Shown here: positions 52,411 to 62,800 of the stretch, in pieces
Numbering within the stretch: position 1 is the stretch's first letter
How the letters are laid out: each line of letters starts with the position of its first letter
Origin: Fulvitalea axinellae
Lineage (GTDB): Bacteria; Bacteroidota; Bacteroidia; Cytophagales; Cyclobacteriaceae
Reading direction: 5' to 3'
Assembly: GCF_036492835.1 (NCBI RefSeq)
Contig: NZ_AP025314.1
Coordinates: forward strand, 4,010,010 to 4,074,009
Length of the DNA: 64,000 nt
Program-made: the position numbers and the translations under genes
Notes under the pieces: generated by a model
Seen by the model: the letters and a program-made list of their open reading frames with translations, nothing else
Database searches by the model: none
Told to the model about the DNA's origin: nothing

Positions 52411-54804
52411 ATGAGAAGACTACTGCACAATTATTTTATCATTCTCCTGCTTTTTTTCGGGATTTGGTCCTGCAAACCAGCCCCAACGATTCAGGGCAGG
52501 GAGAATATGAATTTCAATAAAAACTGGACCTTCACCAAAGCCCAACCGAAAGGCGACTCTTGGAAAACCGCCGGCTTCGACGATAGCAAATGGGATCAGG
52601 TAATGATTCCGCACACTATGCAAGTCGAAGAATTGGTGATGAAAAGACAATGGCAAGGCAAAGGCCGGTACCGCAAAACTTTCAGTCTTCCGCAAGAGCG
52701 CAAAGGTCAAAACGTATTGCTCCGCTTCGAAGGTGTAATGACCGTGGCCGACGTTTGGCTCAACGGCCAGAAGCTCGGAAGACACGAGGGTGGCTTCCTT
52801 CCCTTCGTTTATGACATCACGCCACACGCCAAATTCGGCGAGGAAAACATCTTGGCGCTGACCGTAGACAATAACGACAACCCAGAGGTTCCTCCCGGAA
52901 AACCCATTTCCAAACTCGACTTCGCCTCTTACGGAGGAATCTACCGTAACGTGAACCTGATCTTCCGCGAACCGCTCCATATTACCGAAGACGTGGAGAT
53001 CAACCGCATCGGTGGCGGAGGAATTACCGCCACTTTTCCCGAAGCTTCTGAAAAACAGGCGCTGGTTTCGGCCAAAGCCAATATCCGTAACACCGGAAAA
53101 GAGAAACGTCGCTTTACGCTCAAGAACACTTTGTTGGAGAATGGAAGAGCCGTAAGCTCCGCCAACACGGAAAATCTTGACCTAGCTTCAGGCCAAGACC
53201 TGAATTTCACTACGGAAATGACCGTGGACAAGCCCAACCTTTGGTCGCCTGAAAATCCGCATCTCTACACTCTTCGCACCGAAGTGTTGGAGAACGGGAA
53301 ACCTGTGGATATGGTGGAAACCCGTATCGGTATCCGCCGAATCGGGTTTGACGGGGAGCGCAGGTTCCTTATCAACGGAAAGCCGACGTATCTCCGTGGC
53401 GCCAACCGCCATCAGGAGTACCCGTACGTAGGCTACGCCATCTCGCCGGAGGCAGATTACCGCGACGCCTACAAAATCAAGCAAGGCGGTTTCGACTTTA
53501 TCCGCCTTTCGCATTACCCGCACTCGCCTGCTTTTATGGACGCCTGCGACGAGCTGGGAATCGTAGTGATGAACTGCATCCCAGGCTGGCAGTTTATCGG
53601 CAACGACAAGTTCAAAGATTTGGCCGTACGCGACGTTCGCGAGATGATCCGCCGGGACAGAAACCACGCCTGCGCCATGATTTGGGAAACCTCTCTCAAC
53701 GAAAGCTGGCAAGACGAAACGATGAGAAAGCGCTTCAACGACGCGGCCAAAGAGGAACTCCCCGGCGATCAGAACATCACCTCGAGTTGGCAGGAAGGCG
53801 ACTTCGATATGTTTGTGGAAGCCAGACAGCACGGCGGTTGCCAGTACGACCGCAAAGGCGTGCATCGTCCGCTTAACGCGCCGGTATTGGACAACAAACC
53901 GTCGATAGTGAGCGAATACGGTGATTGGGAATATTACGCCCAAAACCACGGCTTCCACCAAACCGAATTCAAAGGGCTGAAGAAAGAGCACCGCAACAGT
54001 CGCCAACCGCGCGGCGCCGGCGAAGTTCGCTTGATCCAGCAGGCCTTTAACTACCAAGAGGCCCATAACGACAACCTCAGGTCAAGAGCTACGGGCGACG
54101 CCATCTGGGTAATGTACGATTACAACCGCGGTTATTCTCCCGACCTCGAACACTCCGGCCCGATGGATATTTTCCGCCTGCCGAAGTTCGCCTACCGTTT
54201 CTTCCAAAGCCAGCGGGACGCCAGCGAGAACGTCAAGGATCAGCCACACGGTCCTGTACTCCATATCGCGTCGTATTGGACCGAAAAGTCGAAACCGCAC
54301 GTACGCGTATACGCCAACGCCGACGAAGTGGAGCTGTTCCTCAATGGCAAATCGATAGGCAAACGCAAGGCCGATACCGACGAGGCCTCCACGGAGCTAA
54401 ACTACCCTCCATTCTCTTTTGACCTGAATAAATTCGTACCCGGAGAGCTGAAGGCCGTGAGTTATCTCAAAGGAAAAAAACAGGCCGAGACAAGCGTACG
54501 CACACCGGGAAAGGCCTCAAAACTTAGCCTTACGGCCGATATTTCGGGTAAAAAATTCAAGCCGGAGAGCGGTGATATGATCTTTGTCTACGCCACGATA
54601 ACCGACGCCAACAGCACCACCGTTCCCGACGCCCAAAACGAGATCACGTTTAGCGTGGAAGGTCCGGCCAAGATCATCGGCCAAAACCCGATAAAGGCCG
54701 AAGCCGGAATAATCGGAGCTTTGGTAAGGGGTACGGGCAAAGCCGGAACAATCACCGTAAGCGCCAAAAGCGTAGGACTGAAAAGCGGAAAGATTACGCT
54801 ATAA
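52411..54804 (+). CDS. glycoside hydrolase family 2 lipoprotein (beta-galactosidase-like)
   Basis: This 797-residue exported glycosidase has a lipoprotein signal (lipobox around FGIWSC, Cys21). GH2 layout: sugar-binding jelly roll (about 35-190, with VWLNGQKLGRHEGGFLPF), immunoglobulin-like domain (190-310), TIM barrel (310-600) and C-terminal Ig-like/DUF4982-type domains to the end. The acid/base is Glu431 in WETSLNESW and the nucleophile Glu502 in VSEYGDWEYY. Family activities include beta-galactosidase, glucuronidase and mannosidase, and the substrate cannot be fixed from sequence. It is convergent with the GH115 gene and next to the hydroxyproline operon. Confidence 0.88.
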   Translation: MRRLLHNYFIILLLFFGIWSCKPAPTIQGRENMNFNKNWTFTKAQPKGDSWKTAGFDDSKWDQVMIPHTMQVEELVMKRQWQGKGRYRKTFSLPQERKGQNVLLRFEGVMTVADVWLNGQKLGRHEGGFLPFVYDITPHAKFGEENILALTVDNNDNPEVPPGKPISKLDFASYGGIYRNVNLIFREPLHITEDVEINRIGGGGITATFPEASEKQALVSAKANIRNTGKEKRRFTLKNTLLENGRAVSSANTENLDLASGQDLNFTTEMTVDKPNLWSPENPHLYTLRTEVLENGKPVDMVETRIGIRRIGFDGERRFLINGKPTYLRGANRHQEYPYVGYAISPEADYRDAYKIKQGGFDFIRLSHYPHSPAFMDACDELGIVVMNCIPGWQFIGNDKFKDLAVRDVREMIRRDRNHACAMIWETSLNESWQDETMRKRFNDAAKEELPGDQNITSSWQEGDFDMFVEARQHGGCQYDRKGVHRPLNAPVLDNKPSIVSEYGDWEYYAQNHGFHQTEFKGLKKEHRNSRQPRGAGEVRLIQQAFNYQEAHNDNLRSRATGDAIWVMYDYNRGYSPDLEHSGPMDIFRLPKFAYRFFQSQRDASENVKDQPHGPVLHIASYWTEKSKPHVRVYANADEVELFLNGKSIGKRKADTDEASTELNYPPFSFDLNKFVPGELKAVSYLKGKKQAETSVRTPGKASKLSLTADISGKKFKPESGDMIFVYATITDANSTTVPDAQNEITFSVEGPAKIIGQNPIKAEAGIIGALVRGTGKAGTITVSAKSVGLKSGKITL

Positions 54805-54860
54805 GGCGTATTGGTTTTAGGTACTATTTCTGACAACCTAACTCTGTTACACATTGAGAA

Positions 54861-54897
54861 AAAATCCCCAGAGACTATGACCTCTGGGGATTTTCTT
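54861..54897. terminator. bidirectional terminator between GH2 and GH115 genes
   Basis: A perfect 13-base stem (AAAATCCCCAGAG and complement) with an 8-base loop has an A-run before and TTTTCTTT after. It lies between two convergent genes. Confidence 0.85.
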
Positions 54898-54946
54898 TAT
54901 TCAAAAAACACTACTTAACATCGGGGTTCCAACACTATTTTTCTCC

Positions 54947-55007
54947 GACATGCCTAGATGTTTACCTCTGACATCACTCGTTGTACGGCTTTGACATGTC
55001 TAGATGT
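54947..55007. repeat. pair of near-palindromic direct repeats
   Basis: GACATGCCTAGATGT (54947-54961) and GACATGTCTAGATGT (54993-55007) are 15-base direct repeats differing at one base and starting 46 bases apart. Each is near-palindromic around CTAG. They lie between the convergent glycosidase genes and have no known role. Confidence 0.55.
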
Positions 55008-55058
55008 CTGTTATCTACATTATTCTTTGTCGAACATCCACCTACTTTGAGGCAAAAA

Positions 55059-57896
55059 TCAAAGGCGTTCGTAGGTTGGCTCTACCGGCACTTCATAAAG
55101 TGCGGGGGCGGATTCCTCGCTGACCATCACTTGATCCAATACCAAGTTTGGGTCCAGTACATACACCCGTACGGTATGTTCGCCGGCAGGCAAGTCTGTC
55201 AACAGCTCGGCCGTGGCCTGATTGCGGAAAGTATTGGCTTGCCAAGTTCTGCTTCGGCCTTTGGTCCTTACGCTCAGGATTTCCGGCTGTTGGCCGTCTA
55301 TCTGAATCGCCACCCTCAGTTTATCGCCGTAGCGGAGCGGGTGAGTCGGTAGGCAACGTACGCTTACTTTTGCCTTCAAATCGCCTTCGGAGCGGAAAAC
55401 GTATTCAGTGTAAGGAGCGCGATCCACCACCTCAATGTTTTTCAGCACCTGCTGATCCGTCGGCGTCAAGCCTTTTTGGCTATGACCGAGTCCCTCCACG
55501 GTAATCCACTGGCCTTTGCCCTTGGCGTAGTCTGCGGCGGCGAAGCCCAAATATGGGTTTTCGGCCGACAACGTCCGGCGTCCGGCACGGCCCGTTACGT
55601 TCAGGATAATCTTCTGCCCGTTCGCCTCTATTGTCAGTTTACCTTCGGGGTTGCCTTTGGCCTTGCTCTGGTCCAATGACAACCAGATGCGCTTGCTTTC
55701 CTCGAACTCGCCTTTCGACTCCTCCAAACGGATCCATTTCGGAGCTTTGGCTTTCCACTTCACGGACTTTCCGTCGTTGGCCACCAATTCCACAAAGCGG
55801 GATTGCGAAACGGTAACCTCACGAACGGAAGCTCCGCTTTCCACCGCTTTAGCGTTGCCTTCGGCATAAACCGACACGCCTGCGGCAGTAGCTTTCACCG
55901 CCTCCGGCAAAACCGGCTTGCGGAACACGGCCAAACCGCGCGGTGCCTCCGACATCATCTTGTCCCATTTGCCATTGAGCATTTCCTTGTTGTAATATTT
56001 GGTCATCAGGCGAATGCTGTCATAGGCTTGCTGAGACATGCCGGCGTAGTCGTTCGCTACCGGCAAGCCTTGCTTGGCGTAGAAACGGGCCTTGTGGGCG
56101 TAAACCATCTTGCGGTTCATCAGGCCCGCGGCCACTACCGGATATTCCACCAGCTGGTAAAAAGCGTCTTGGCGCAGGGCCGGCACCTTTTTCTTCAGCG
56201 CCTCTACCCTTGCGCGCAAGCTTCCGTACTCGGCCAAGCGGGATTCGGCCTCGTCGCCGGCTTCGAAGAAATTGAATCCGGTGTCTTTTACCGGCGTTTT
56301 GGGCTCTACCCTGTTCCATCCCATAAACTCCGGACGACGGATAAAGGCCAAACGGTAATATTCTTTCATCACGGCCGTCAGCTCGTCGGCGTTCTCCTGT
56401 CCGAACATATCGGCGTTCCATTGGCGCATATGACCGTAAATGTCACCGGCGTTGGCCACGCTGATATCGTAAGCCAAGTCCAGGGCGAAACTCATATTGT
56501 ATTCGGCCGGCTTGATGTCGCCCACGTTGAACACCCAGATATTTCGGACATCGTTGTCATAAGCCCGGCGCATCTCGTACCACAGCACCGAAGGCGCCGT
56601 GCTTGAAAGCCAAAGGTAATCGTGCGGCGTGCCCCAGTAAGAGAGGTGATAGTATACGCCCGCACCGCCCGAACGCTTGCGCTCTGCGTCGTTGCTTACC
56701 CGGCGGAGGTAGCCGTAGTTATCGTCACACCACATCAGCGTGATGTCTTCGGGCAAAGTCACGCCTTTGTCGTAGATGTTCAGCACTTCTTTGTAAGGGA
56801 TAAAAGCCTGCGGCACTTTCGAAGCTTCGGCGTCCACGTGTTTGCTGAGCAACGAACGTTGGCTACTGATCACCTCGTTGAGGATACGTGCTCCGTCGGA
56901 ATCGCCTTTGGCGCCACTCATATGGCCGTCGTGCAGGCCGCGCATGCCCATGGTGTATACGCTCTCGTAACGCTTGGTCTCCTCCACGCGCGATTCCCAG
57001 TAGGCGTTCACGTTGTCTTTGTTGGACACAAAGTTGTACGAGCCCTTGCCGTCACGTTTCCATTCGTCCACGTTGTTGCGGAGCATCGGTTCGCAGTGCG
57101 AAGTACCGACTACTATGCCGTATTTGTCGGCTACTTCCTTGTTTTTCGGATAATGGTAGAAGGCTTTTGTACAGTGGTGCATCGCCGGCCAGATCAGGTT
57201 GGCGCGCGAGCGGAGCAAGAGCTCGAAGATCTTGGCGTAAGTCTTCGGTCCGATATCGCCTGTTTCCGGCTCAAAAGTTTTGGCGGCCCAAGGCTGAAGG
57301 CCCCAGTCCTCGTCGTTTAGGAAAATACCACGGAACTTCACGTCCGGTTCCTTGGAGAGATAAGGTAAGCCCGCCAAGCGCACGTTCTTCCTGCGCTCGG
57401 GCGTAACGTCGGCCCACCACGCCCAAGGCGATACGCCCGCGGTACGGGAGATCTCCAACAGTCCGTAAGCCACGCCACGCCTGTCGCTACCGCAAACCAC
57501 CAGTGCCTTGCCCGGCTTACCGAACGGCTTATCGACTTGGCTCAGCGTATAGCTTTCCCACTTTCCCGAAAGGGCCAAAGTATCCAGCTTGCCGGAAGTA
57601 GCGAGCTTCTTGATAAGCGGGCTCCGCAAAGTACCCACGATAATGGACGTTCCCGAAAGCTCCGCCTCCGAAGCCAGCACCTTCGGCGACAGCCCGGTAA
57701 CCGCCCGCATGTCATCACGGAACATGGAGATAGCCGTCCGCACCACTTCGCGTTCGCCTGGATCAGACAAAATACCTGTGGCCAAGCCCTCGGCCACTAC
57801 TGGAAAACCACCGGCCCCGAGCCGTAGCCCCTGCCCAAAGCTTCCGTGGCACAAGGCCGTGGCCAGGAAGCATACCAAAAAGATTTTTTTCAACAT
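55059..57896 (-). CDS. glycoside hydrolase family 115 enzyme (alpha-glucuronidase family)
   Basis: GH115 enzymes cleave alpha-linked glucuronic or 4-O-methylglucuronic acid from xylan or arabinogalactan side chains. Counting from the ATG at 57896, the protein has 945 residues with a signal peptide (LVCFLATALCHGSFGQG). An N-terminal domain with IIVGTLRSPLIKKL is followed by the family core, including KFRGIFLNDEDWGLQPWAA, ANLIWPAMH, MGMRGLHDGHMSG and WCDDNYGYLRR. C-terminal helical and beta-sandwich domains complete it. The frame stays open to 57989, but the extra 31 residues precede the signal peptide and are unlikely. The product is probably periplasmic, acting downstream of the SusCD importer. 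Confidence 0.9.
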   Translation of the reverse strand: MLKKIFLVCFLATALCHGSFGQGLRLGAGGFPVVAEGLATGILSDPGEREVVRTAISMFRDDMRAVTGLSPKVLASEAELSGTSIIVGTLRSPLIKKLATSGKLDTLALSGKWESYTLSQVDKPFGKPGKALVVCGSDRRGVAYGLLEISRTAGVSPWAWWADVTPERRKNVRLAGLPYLSKEPDVKFRGIFLNDEDWGLQPWAAKTFEPETGDIGPKTYAKIFELLLRSRANLIWPAMHHCTKAFYHYPKNKEVADKYGIVVGTSHCEPMLRNNVDEWKRDGKGSYNFVSNKDNVNAYWESRVEETKRYESVYTMGMRGLHDGHMSGAKGDSDGARILNEVISSQRSLLSKHVDAEASKVPQAFIPYKEVLNIYDKGVTLPEDITLMWCDDNYGYLRRVSNDAERKRSGGAGVYYHLSYWGTPHDYLWLSSTAPSVLWYEMRRAYDNDVRNIWVFNVGDIKPAEYNMSFALDLAYDISVANAGDIYGHMRQWNADMFGQENADELTAVMKEYYRLAFIRRPEFMGWNRVEPKTPVKDTGFNFFEAGDEAESRLAEYGSLRARVEALKKKVPALRQDAFYQLVEYPVVAAGLMNRKMVYAHKARFYAKQGLPVANDYAGMSQQAYDSIRLMTKYYNKEMLNGKWDKMMSEAPRGLAVFRKPVLPEAVKATAAGVSVYAEGNAKAVESGASVREVTVSQSRFVELVANDGKSVKWKAKAPKWIRLEESKGEFEESKRIWLSLDQSKAKGNPEGKLTIEANGQKIILNVTGRAGRRTLSAENPYLGFAAADYAKGKGQWITVEGLGHSQKGLTPTDQQVLKNIEVVDRAPYTEYVFRSEGDLKAKVSVRCLPTHPLRYGDKLRVAIQIDGQQPEILSVRTKGRSRTWQANTFRNQATAELLTDLPAGEHTVRVYVLDPNLVLDQVMVSEESAPALYEVPVEPTYERL

Positions 57897-57933
57897 CGCT
57901 GTTCCGTTCTTTGGAGAATTAATGAAGTTGTTT

Positions 57934-58074
57934 CTATTGTAATCCGCCATAAGAGTCAACGCTACAGGCTGTGACGTTTTGCGACTCATTAATGGGATGG
58001 CTTTGACCGTACCCCTGTCCTTGGGACAATACGGAACAAAGCAATAGAAAAGTAATTAGTAGAATGTTTTTCAT
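57934..58074 (-). CDS. small signal-peptide ORF upstream of the GH115 gene
   Basis: A 46-codon frame starts ATG at 58074 and encodes a textbook signal peptide (MKNILLITFLLLCSVLSQGQ) followed by about 26 residues (GYGQSHPINES... to a TAG). It overlaps the in-frame extension of GH115 in another frame and ends 37 bases before the GH115 ATG. It could be a secreted peptide, a translated leader controlling GH115, or the stump of a lost exported protein. No homologue comes to mind. The signal peptide is the only evidence for function. Confidence 0.45.
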   Translation of the reverse strand: MKNILLITFLLLCSVLSQGQGYGQSHPINESQNVTACSVDSYGGLQ

Positions 58075-58264
58075 AATAGTCTGGCTGATGCCGACAAGCA
58101 ATTAGAGCAATAAACAAGAATGTAAACTAGAGAGTCAATCCACTCATATCGATAAACAGAACACTCCCCCACGATTTCCCAAACAGGTACGGTAGTGTAA
58201 ATCGTCCCTGAGCAGATCCCCGAGCACTAAGCGGGCTCCCAATTTTTAAGAAAAGTATAGGGAA

Positions 58265-58300
58265 TAAAAAAGCGGTTGCGCCTCCCCAGAGAGCGCAACC
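58265..58300 (-). terminator. intrinsic terminator after susCD
   Basis: An 8-base stem (GGTTGCGC and complement, 58274-58281 and 58293-58300) is followed on the minus strand by GCTTTTTT. It separates the susCD transcript from the small ORF and GH115, which therefore need a separate promoter or read-through. Confidence 0.75.
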
Positions 58301-58324
58301 TTGCATATTAAACAGTCACTAGTT

Positions 58325-59815
58325 TTAGTACCCCGGATTTTGGGTAATATTCGGATTCTCATCCATCAGCTTCCTCGGTATCGGGAACAGTACGTGATGC
58401 TCCGCGGCGTCAAGGCGACCAAGCTCGTGGGCTTTCTCCACCAGTTTTCCATGGCGGATCAAGTCTTCTCGGCGGTGACCTTCGCAGAACAACTCGCGTC
58501 CGCTTTCGTCAAGGATGTAATCGCGCATTGTGTCTTTGTTCCAACCGTCTTCCGATATTGGAGTGGTGTTCACCCGGTTCCTGATTTGGTTGACCAAGCC
58601 CACCACTTCGGCGGTCGGGCCATTCAGCTCGTTGAGCGCTTCGGCCCGGGCTAAAAGTACGCCAGCGTAGCGGTAACGGACGATGTCGTTGCCGGAGAAG
58701 TTGCCCAAATGGTCCGGATCTTCACGATACTTCTTCGGATTGGCACCGATGGCTTTGGTGTGATCCACCGTCCGGTAATCCACCTCGTTTCCGTCCGTAT
58801 CGGTGTAGTAACGGATCAGCGCGTCGCCTAAGCGGTCGTCGTTACCTTCCTCGTATTTGTCGTAAAATTCCCAAGGCGTTTTCAGTCCGCCCCACACGTT
58901 CATGTTTACGCCTGTTACCGATCTGTATTTCGGTTTTTGCGGCAACACACAAGCGAACCAAGATGTCCCGTAACCGTCGGCGATTTTCGGAATGGCCAAG
59001 ATCACTTCCGTATTGCCATTGCCTTCGGTTGCTGTGCTAAACACGTCGTTGTAGTTATCCAACAAAGCATAAACACCGAGCGCCTGAATCTCCGCAGTAA
59101 TTTCGGCCACCTTCGCAAAGTTTTTTTCATGAAGATAGAGCCTCATCAACATAGTCATCGCCGCGCCCTTGGTGATTCGGCCATAATCTTCCTCTCCGCT
59201 ATATTCGACAGGGAGCTTAGCGATAGCCGCTTTCAGTTCCGTCTCTATAAACCCGATCACGGATTCGGCCGTAGGCCTTTCCTCCTGATGTATTTTGTTG
59301 ATATCCGTGGCCACTTCTATATCGGTAACCAAGGGCAAAGGACCGTACATATCATAGACCTGATAAGCGAAATAGGCCCGAAGCGCTTTTACTTCCGCAA
59401 TGGACCTCTGCTTTTTGTTCTCGTCAGAAATCTCTGTGTTTTCCAACAAGTCCAAAAGGAGCGTCGCTTTGGTTACGCCTTTCGTGTAGTCCTTGTACAA
59501 GTCCCAGACAAATCCGGTGTTCTCGTCCCAAAGGAAGCGGTCTTTCTGTTGCCAACCGCCACCCCAAGCCGAAATCAGCTCATCGGTACACAAAGTGTTT
59601 ACTACGATATGCCTATTATCGATGTAACTATGCATCCATGTTGTCCCGAAATCATTGTAGATGGCCGTGATGGAAGCCTCCACATCCTCTACGGACTTGG
59701 GAAAGTTATCGGGCGTAAGCTGGTTGAAGTTTTCCGGCGTAAGGTCGTCGCATGACGTAAACGCCAAACCAACCGCAAGCAGAGCCGTAGCCGTTCTATT
59801 TAAAATATTTCTCAT
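58325..59815 (-). CDS. RagB/SusD-family outer membrane glycan-binding lipoprotein
   Basis: SusD-like proteins sit on the outer face of the outer membrane, bind oligosaccharides and close the lid of the SusC channel. The 496-residue protein has a lipoprotein signal with lipobox LAFTSC (Cys22) and an acidic DD export-type sequence after the cysteine. The helical TPR-rich fold is recognisable by KALRAYFAYQVYDMYGPLPLV, RITKGAAMTMLMRLYLHEKN-type helices and VRYRYAGVLLARAEALNEL. The family ending RREDLIRHGKL to FPIPRKLMDENPNITQNPGY is perfect. It starts 12 bases after the susC stop. Confidence 0.95.
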   Translation of the reverse strand: MRNILNRTATALLAVGLAFTSCDDLTPENFNQLTPDNFPKSVEDVEASITAIYNDFGTTWMHSYIDNRHIVVNTLCTDELISAWGGGWQQKDRFLWDENTGFVWDLYKDYTKGVTKATLLLDLLENTEISDENKKQRSIAEVKALRAYFAYQVYDMYGPLPLVTDIEVATDINKIHQEERPTAESVIGFIETELKAAIAKLPVEYSGEEDYGRITKGAAMTMLMRLYLHEKNFAKVAEITAEIQALGVYALLDNYNDVFSTATEGNGNTEVILAIPKIADGYGTSWFACVLPQKPKYRSVTGVNMNVWGGLKTPWEFYDKYEEGNDDRLGDALIRYYTDTDGNEVDYRTVDHTKAIGANPKKYREDPDHLGNFSGNDIVRYRYAGVLLARAEALNELNGPTAEVVGLVNQIRNRVNTTPISEDGWNKDTMRDYILDESGRELFCEGHRREDLIRHGKLVEKAHELGRLDAAEHHVLFPIPRKLMDENPNITQNPGY

Positions 59816-59827
59816 CGCTCAAAGATT

Positions 59828-62800
59828 CTAGAATTGGATACTAGCGCCTACGGTCACCGTAAACGGGAAAGGATATGCTGCCCACGAGTCTGTTTCCGGA
59901 TCGCCAGTGTCATAGTTGCTGAATACGGCCACGTTGTTCATGTCCACAAACATCCGGGCGCTTTTTACCAACCTGCTTCCCGAAAGCAGATCGTTGAAAG
60001 TGTAGCCCAACGTGATGTTCTTCAGACGAATGAAGTCGACATTGGTCCTGTAAAAGTCGGAGTTGCCCGAGTAAGTGGTTTTGATACCGCTTGGCAATGT
60101 GCCTCCAAGGTTTTCGGAACTCCACGCGTCGTAGGTCAAATCGTTGGAGTTGTTTTCCCGCTGAAGAATGCCGAGGTTACGCATATTGTCGTCGTAGCGG
60201 TCACGATCCAAACTTCCGTACATGTAAATGCTTAGGTCAAAGTTCTTGTACTTGAAATTGTTCGTGATACCGATATTCAAATCGGGCCGGCTAGTGCCTA
60301 GCAAAACACGGTCGGCGTCGTTGATTTTTCCGTCCGGCTCGCCGGTCAGGTTACCGTCTTCGTCCAGGCCGTTAATGTCTTTCACTTTTATCTCGCCCGG
60401 AATCAGTCCCGGGTTCGGGCCGAACTCTTCGCCTATGGCCACCAGACCGTCGCTCAAATAACCGAATTTGGCACCCAACGGATCGTCTTCGCTTTCATAC
60501 ACTTTTAGGATAACCTCCGGGTTACGCGTTTTCCAACGGTCTTCGTAGTGTCCCAAAGTCACGCTTGTGTTCCATTCCAACTCGCCTTTCAGGTTTTGGG
60601 TATTCAAAGTAAGTTCCCAACCTTGGCTTTGCGTAGACCCGATATTAGCCGCCACTTGGTTAATAGGAAGGTAAGAGGCCAAAGTACGCTTCGAAAGAAG
60701 GTCGTCCACCGTCTTGCGGTATACTTCGAAAGTAGCGTAAACGCGGTCATCGAAAAGGCCTATGTCTATACCCAAATTCACTTCCGTGGTGGTTTCCCAT
60801 TTCAGGTCCGGATTAGCCAATGACGTTTGTTCCACGCCTTTCACTATTTTGTTTCCGAAGCCGTAAGACGATCCTACCGAGTAGTACGCGAAGGCGTTTC
60901 CTCCAATATTCGAGTTACCGATCTGACCGTAGCTGGTTCTCACTTTAAGGTCGGAGAAAATGCCTTGGTCTTTCATGAAATCCTCTTCGATAACCCTCCA
61001 CGCCAAAGCCGCCGACGGGAAATAGCCCCACTTATTGTTCTCGCCAAAACGGTCGGAACCGTCCGCGCGCATGGTCAAGGTCAACAGGTAACGGCTCTTC
61101 CAGTTCAGATTCAGCCTTCCGAAATAAGAACGGAAACGGGTAAGTGATTTTTCGCTCTTTACGCCCGGACGATCAGCTTGCCCTGAGCCCAAGTTGTTGT
61201 ACAGGAATTGGTCAGTGATAAAATCGTTGTTGTCCAGATACTGGGACTCAAAATTAAACTCTTCTTCCGAATAGCCGGCTACGCCACTCAGGGCCAATTG
61301 GCCAATTTCCTTGTTGAACGAGGCCGTCAATTCGAAAAGATGATTGTAGCGCTCGATCTGGCTTATGCTTCCGAAGCCCTTTTGGTTTGCGCCATACAAA
61401 AACGACTTGGGCAGGTAACGCTTCCTTTTACCCATATTATAATCGATTCCGTACTTCGCTTTCAACCCCAACCAGTCGGTAACCTGATATTGAATATCCG
61501 CACTGGTCAACAACTTGTAAGTGTTGGTATTGTCGGTCACTTCCATGAACGATACCGGATTCGGAATCGTCGGACGTTCGGGGTTGAGGTTATAGTTGCC
61601 TTCGGCGTCTTTGGGAGCGATAAAAGTAGGAAACTGAAAGGCTGAGGAAATCATGCCCGATCCGTCGTTAATGCCTCCCATCTGCGAGTTGGCATTTTGG
61701 ATCAGCGAGCCGGTAGTGCGTATGCCAAAGGTCAGATTTTTAGCCAATTCCTGATCCATGTTAATACGGCCACTGTAGCGCGTAAGGTCCAAGTTTTTCA
61801 CCAGACCCTCTTGATCGAAATAATTGAAAGAGGTAAAGATCTTCGTCTTGTCCGTGCCCGACTTCAGCGTAACGTTGTGTTCCACTATCTTGCCCGTTCT
61901 CGTAATCATATCCACATAATCGAAATTCTCGGCGTTTTGGATTTCCTCTTCCGTAAATAGTCCCGGAAAATCCCCGTCCGGAACTTCGCCTTTGTCTCCA
62001 TAAGGGTGAAAATTGTTCTGGTATCTGTAATACTCCCGGTATCCGTGATTACGCACACGCATCAGTTCCTGAGCGTTAAGCAGGTTCCAATCGTTTTTAG
62101 ATTCCTGCACACCAAAGCGGAAATCGTAGCCTATTTCCAGCGATCCTTTCTCGGCGTTTTTGGTAGTGATCAACACCACGCCGTTGGCCGCGCGGGCTCC
62201 GTAAATGGCCGTCGCCGAAGCGTCTTTCAGTACTTCTATAGATTCGATATCGTTCGGGTTGATGGCATTCAGCGGGTTACGCGAACCGTAACTGTAGCCA
62301 CCATCAGGTTCCACATTGGAAGTGTTCACCGGAAAACCGTCAATGATATAAAGCGGCGAGTTACCGGCGCCCGTAGAAGCCGCGCCTCGAATCAAAACCG
62401 AAACACCACCGCCGGGCTGAGCGCTGTTTTGCTGAACCTGCAAACCGGCCACCTTACCCGAAAGCATATGCATTACGGAGGTGGTCGCCGCTTCGGGAAG
62501 TTCGTCTGCCTTTACCGACGCCACCGCTCCCGTAAGATCACTCTTCTTCACTACGCCATAGCCGACCACCACTACCTCGTCGAGCCCGATTAGGTCCTCT
62601 TCCAGCACAACATCGATTACCGACCGGTTGCCCAAAGCCACCTCTTGGGTTTTCATTCCCACAAAAGTAAACTGGATCGTTTCGGCTCCCAAAGGCAATT
62701 TCAAAGCGTACTTGCCTTCCAGATCCGTCACCACGCCAATGGCCGTACCCTTTATCCCTACAGACACGCCGGGTAGGCCCTCGCCTTTTTTGTCCGTGAC

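Noticed and set aside
53188..54066. 292-codon open frame antisense to the GH2 gene
   Set aside because: The sense frame has all GH2 motifs; the antisense frame has no recognisable domain and reflects codon bias.
55803..57320. Two long plus-strand frames opposite the GH115 gene
   Set aside because: They mirror the GH115 coding sequence, have no start-region signals and resemble no protein family.
57897..57989. GH115 start 31 codons earlier
   Set aside because: It would bury the signal peptide inside the protein and overlap the small signal-peptide ORF; the ATG at 57896 gives a normal exported protein.
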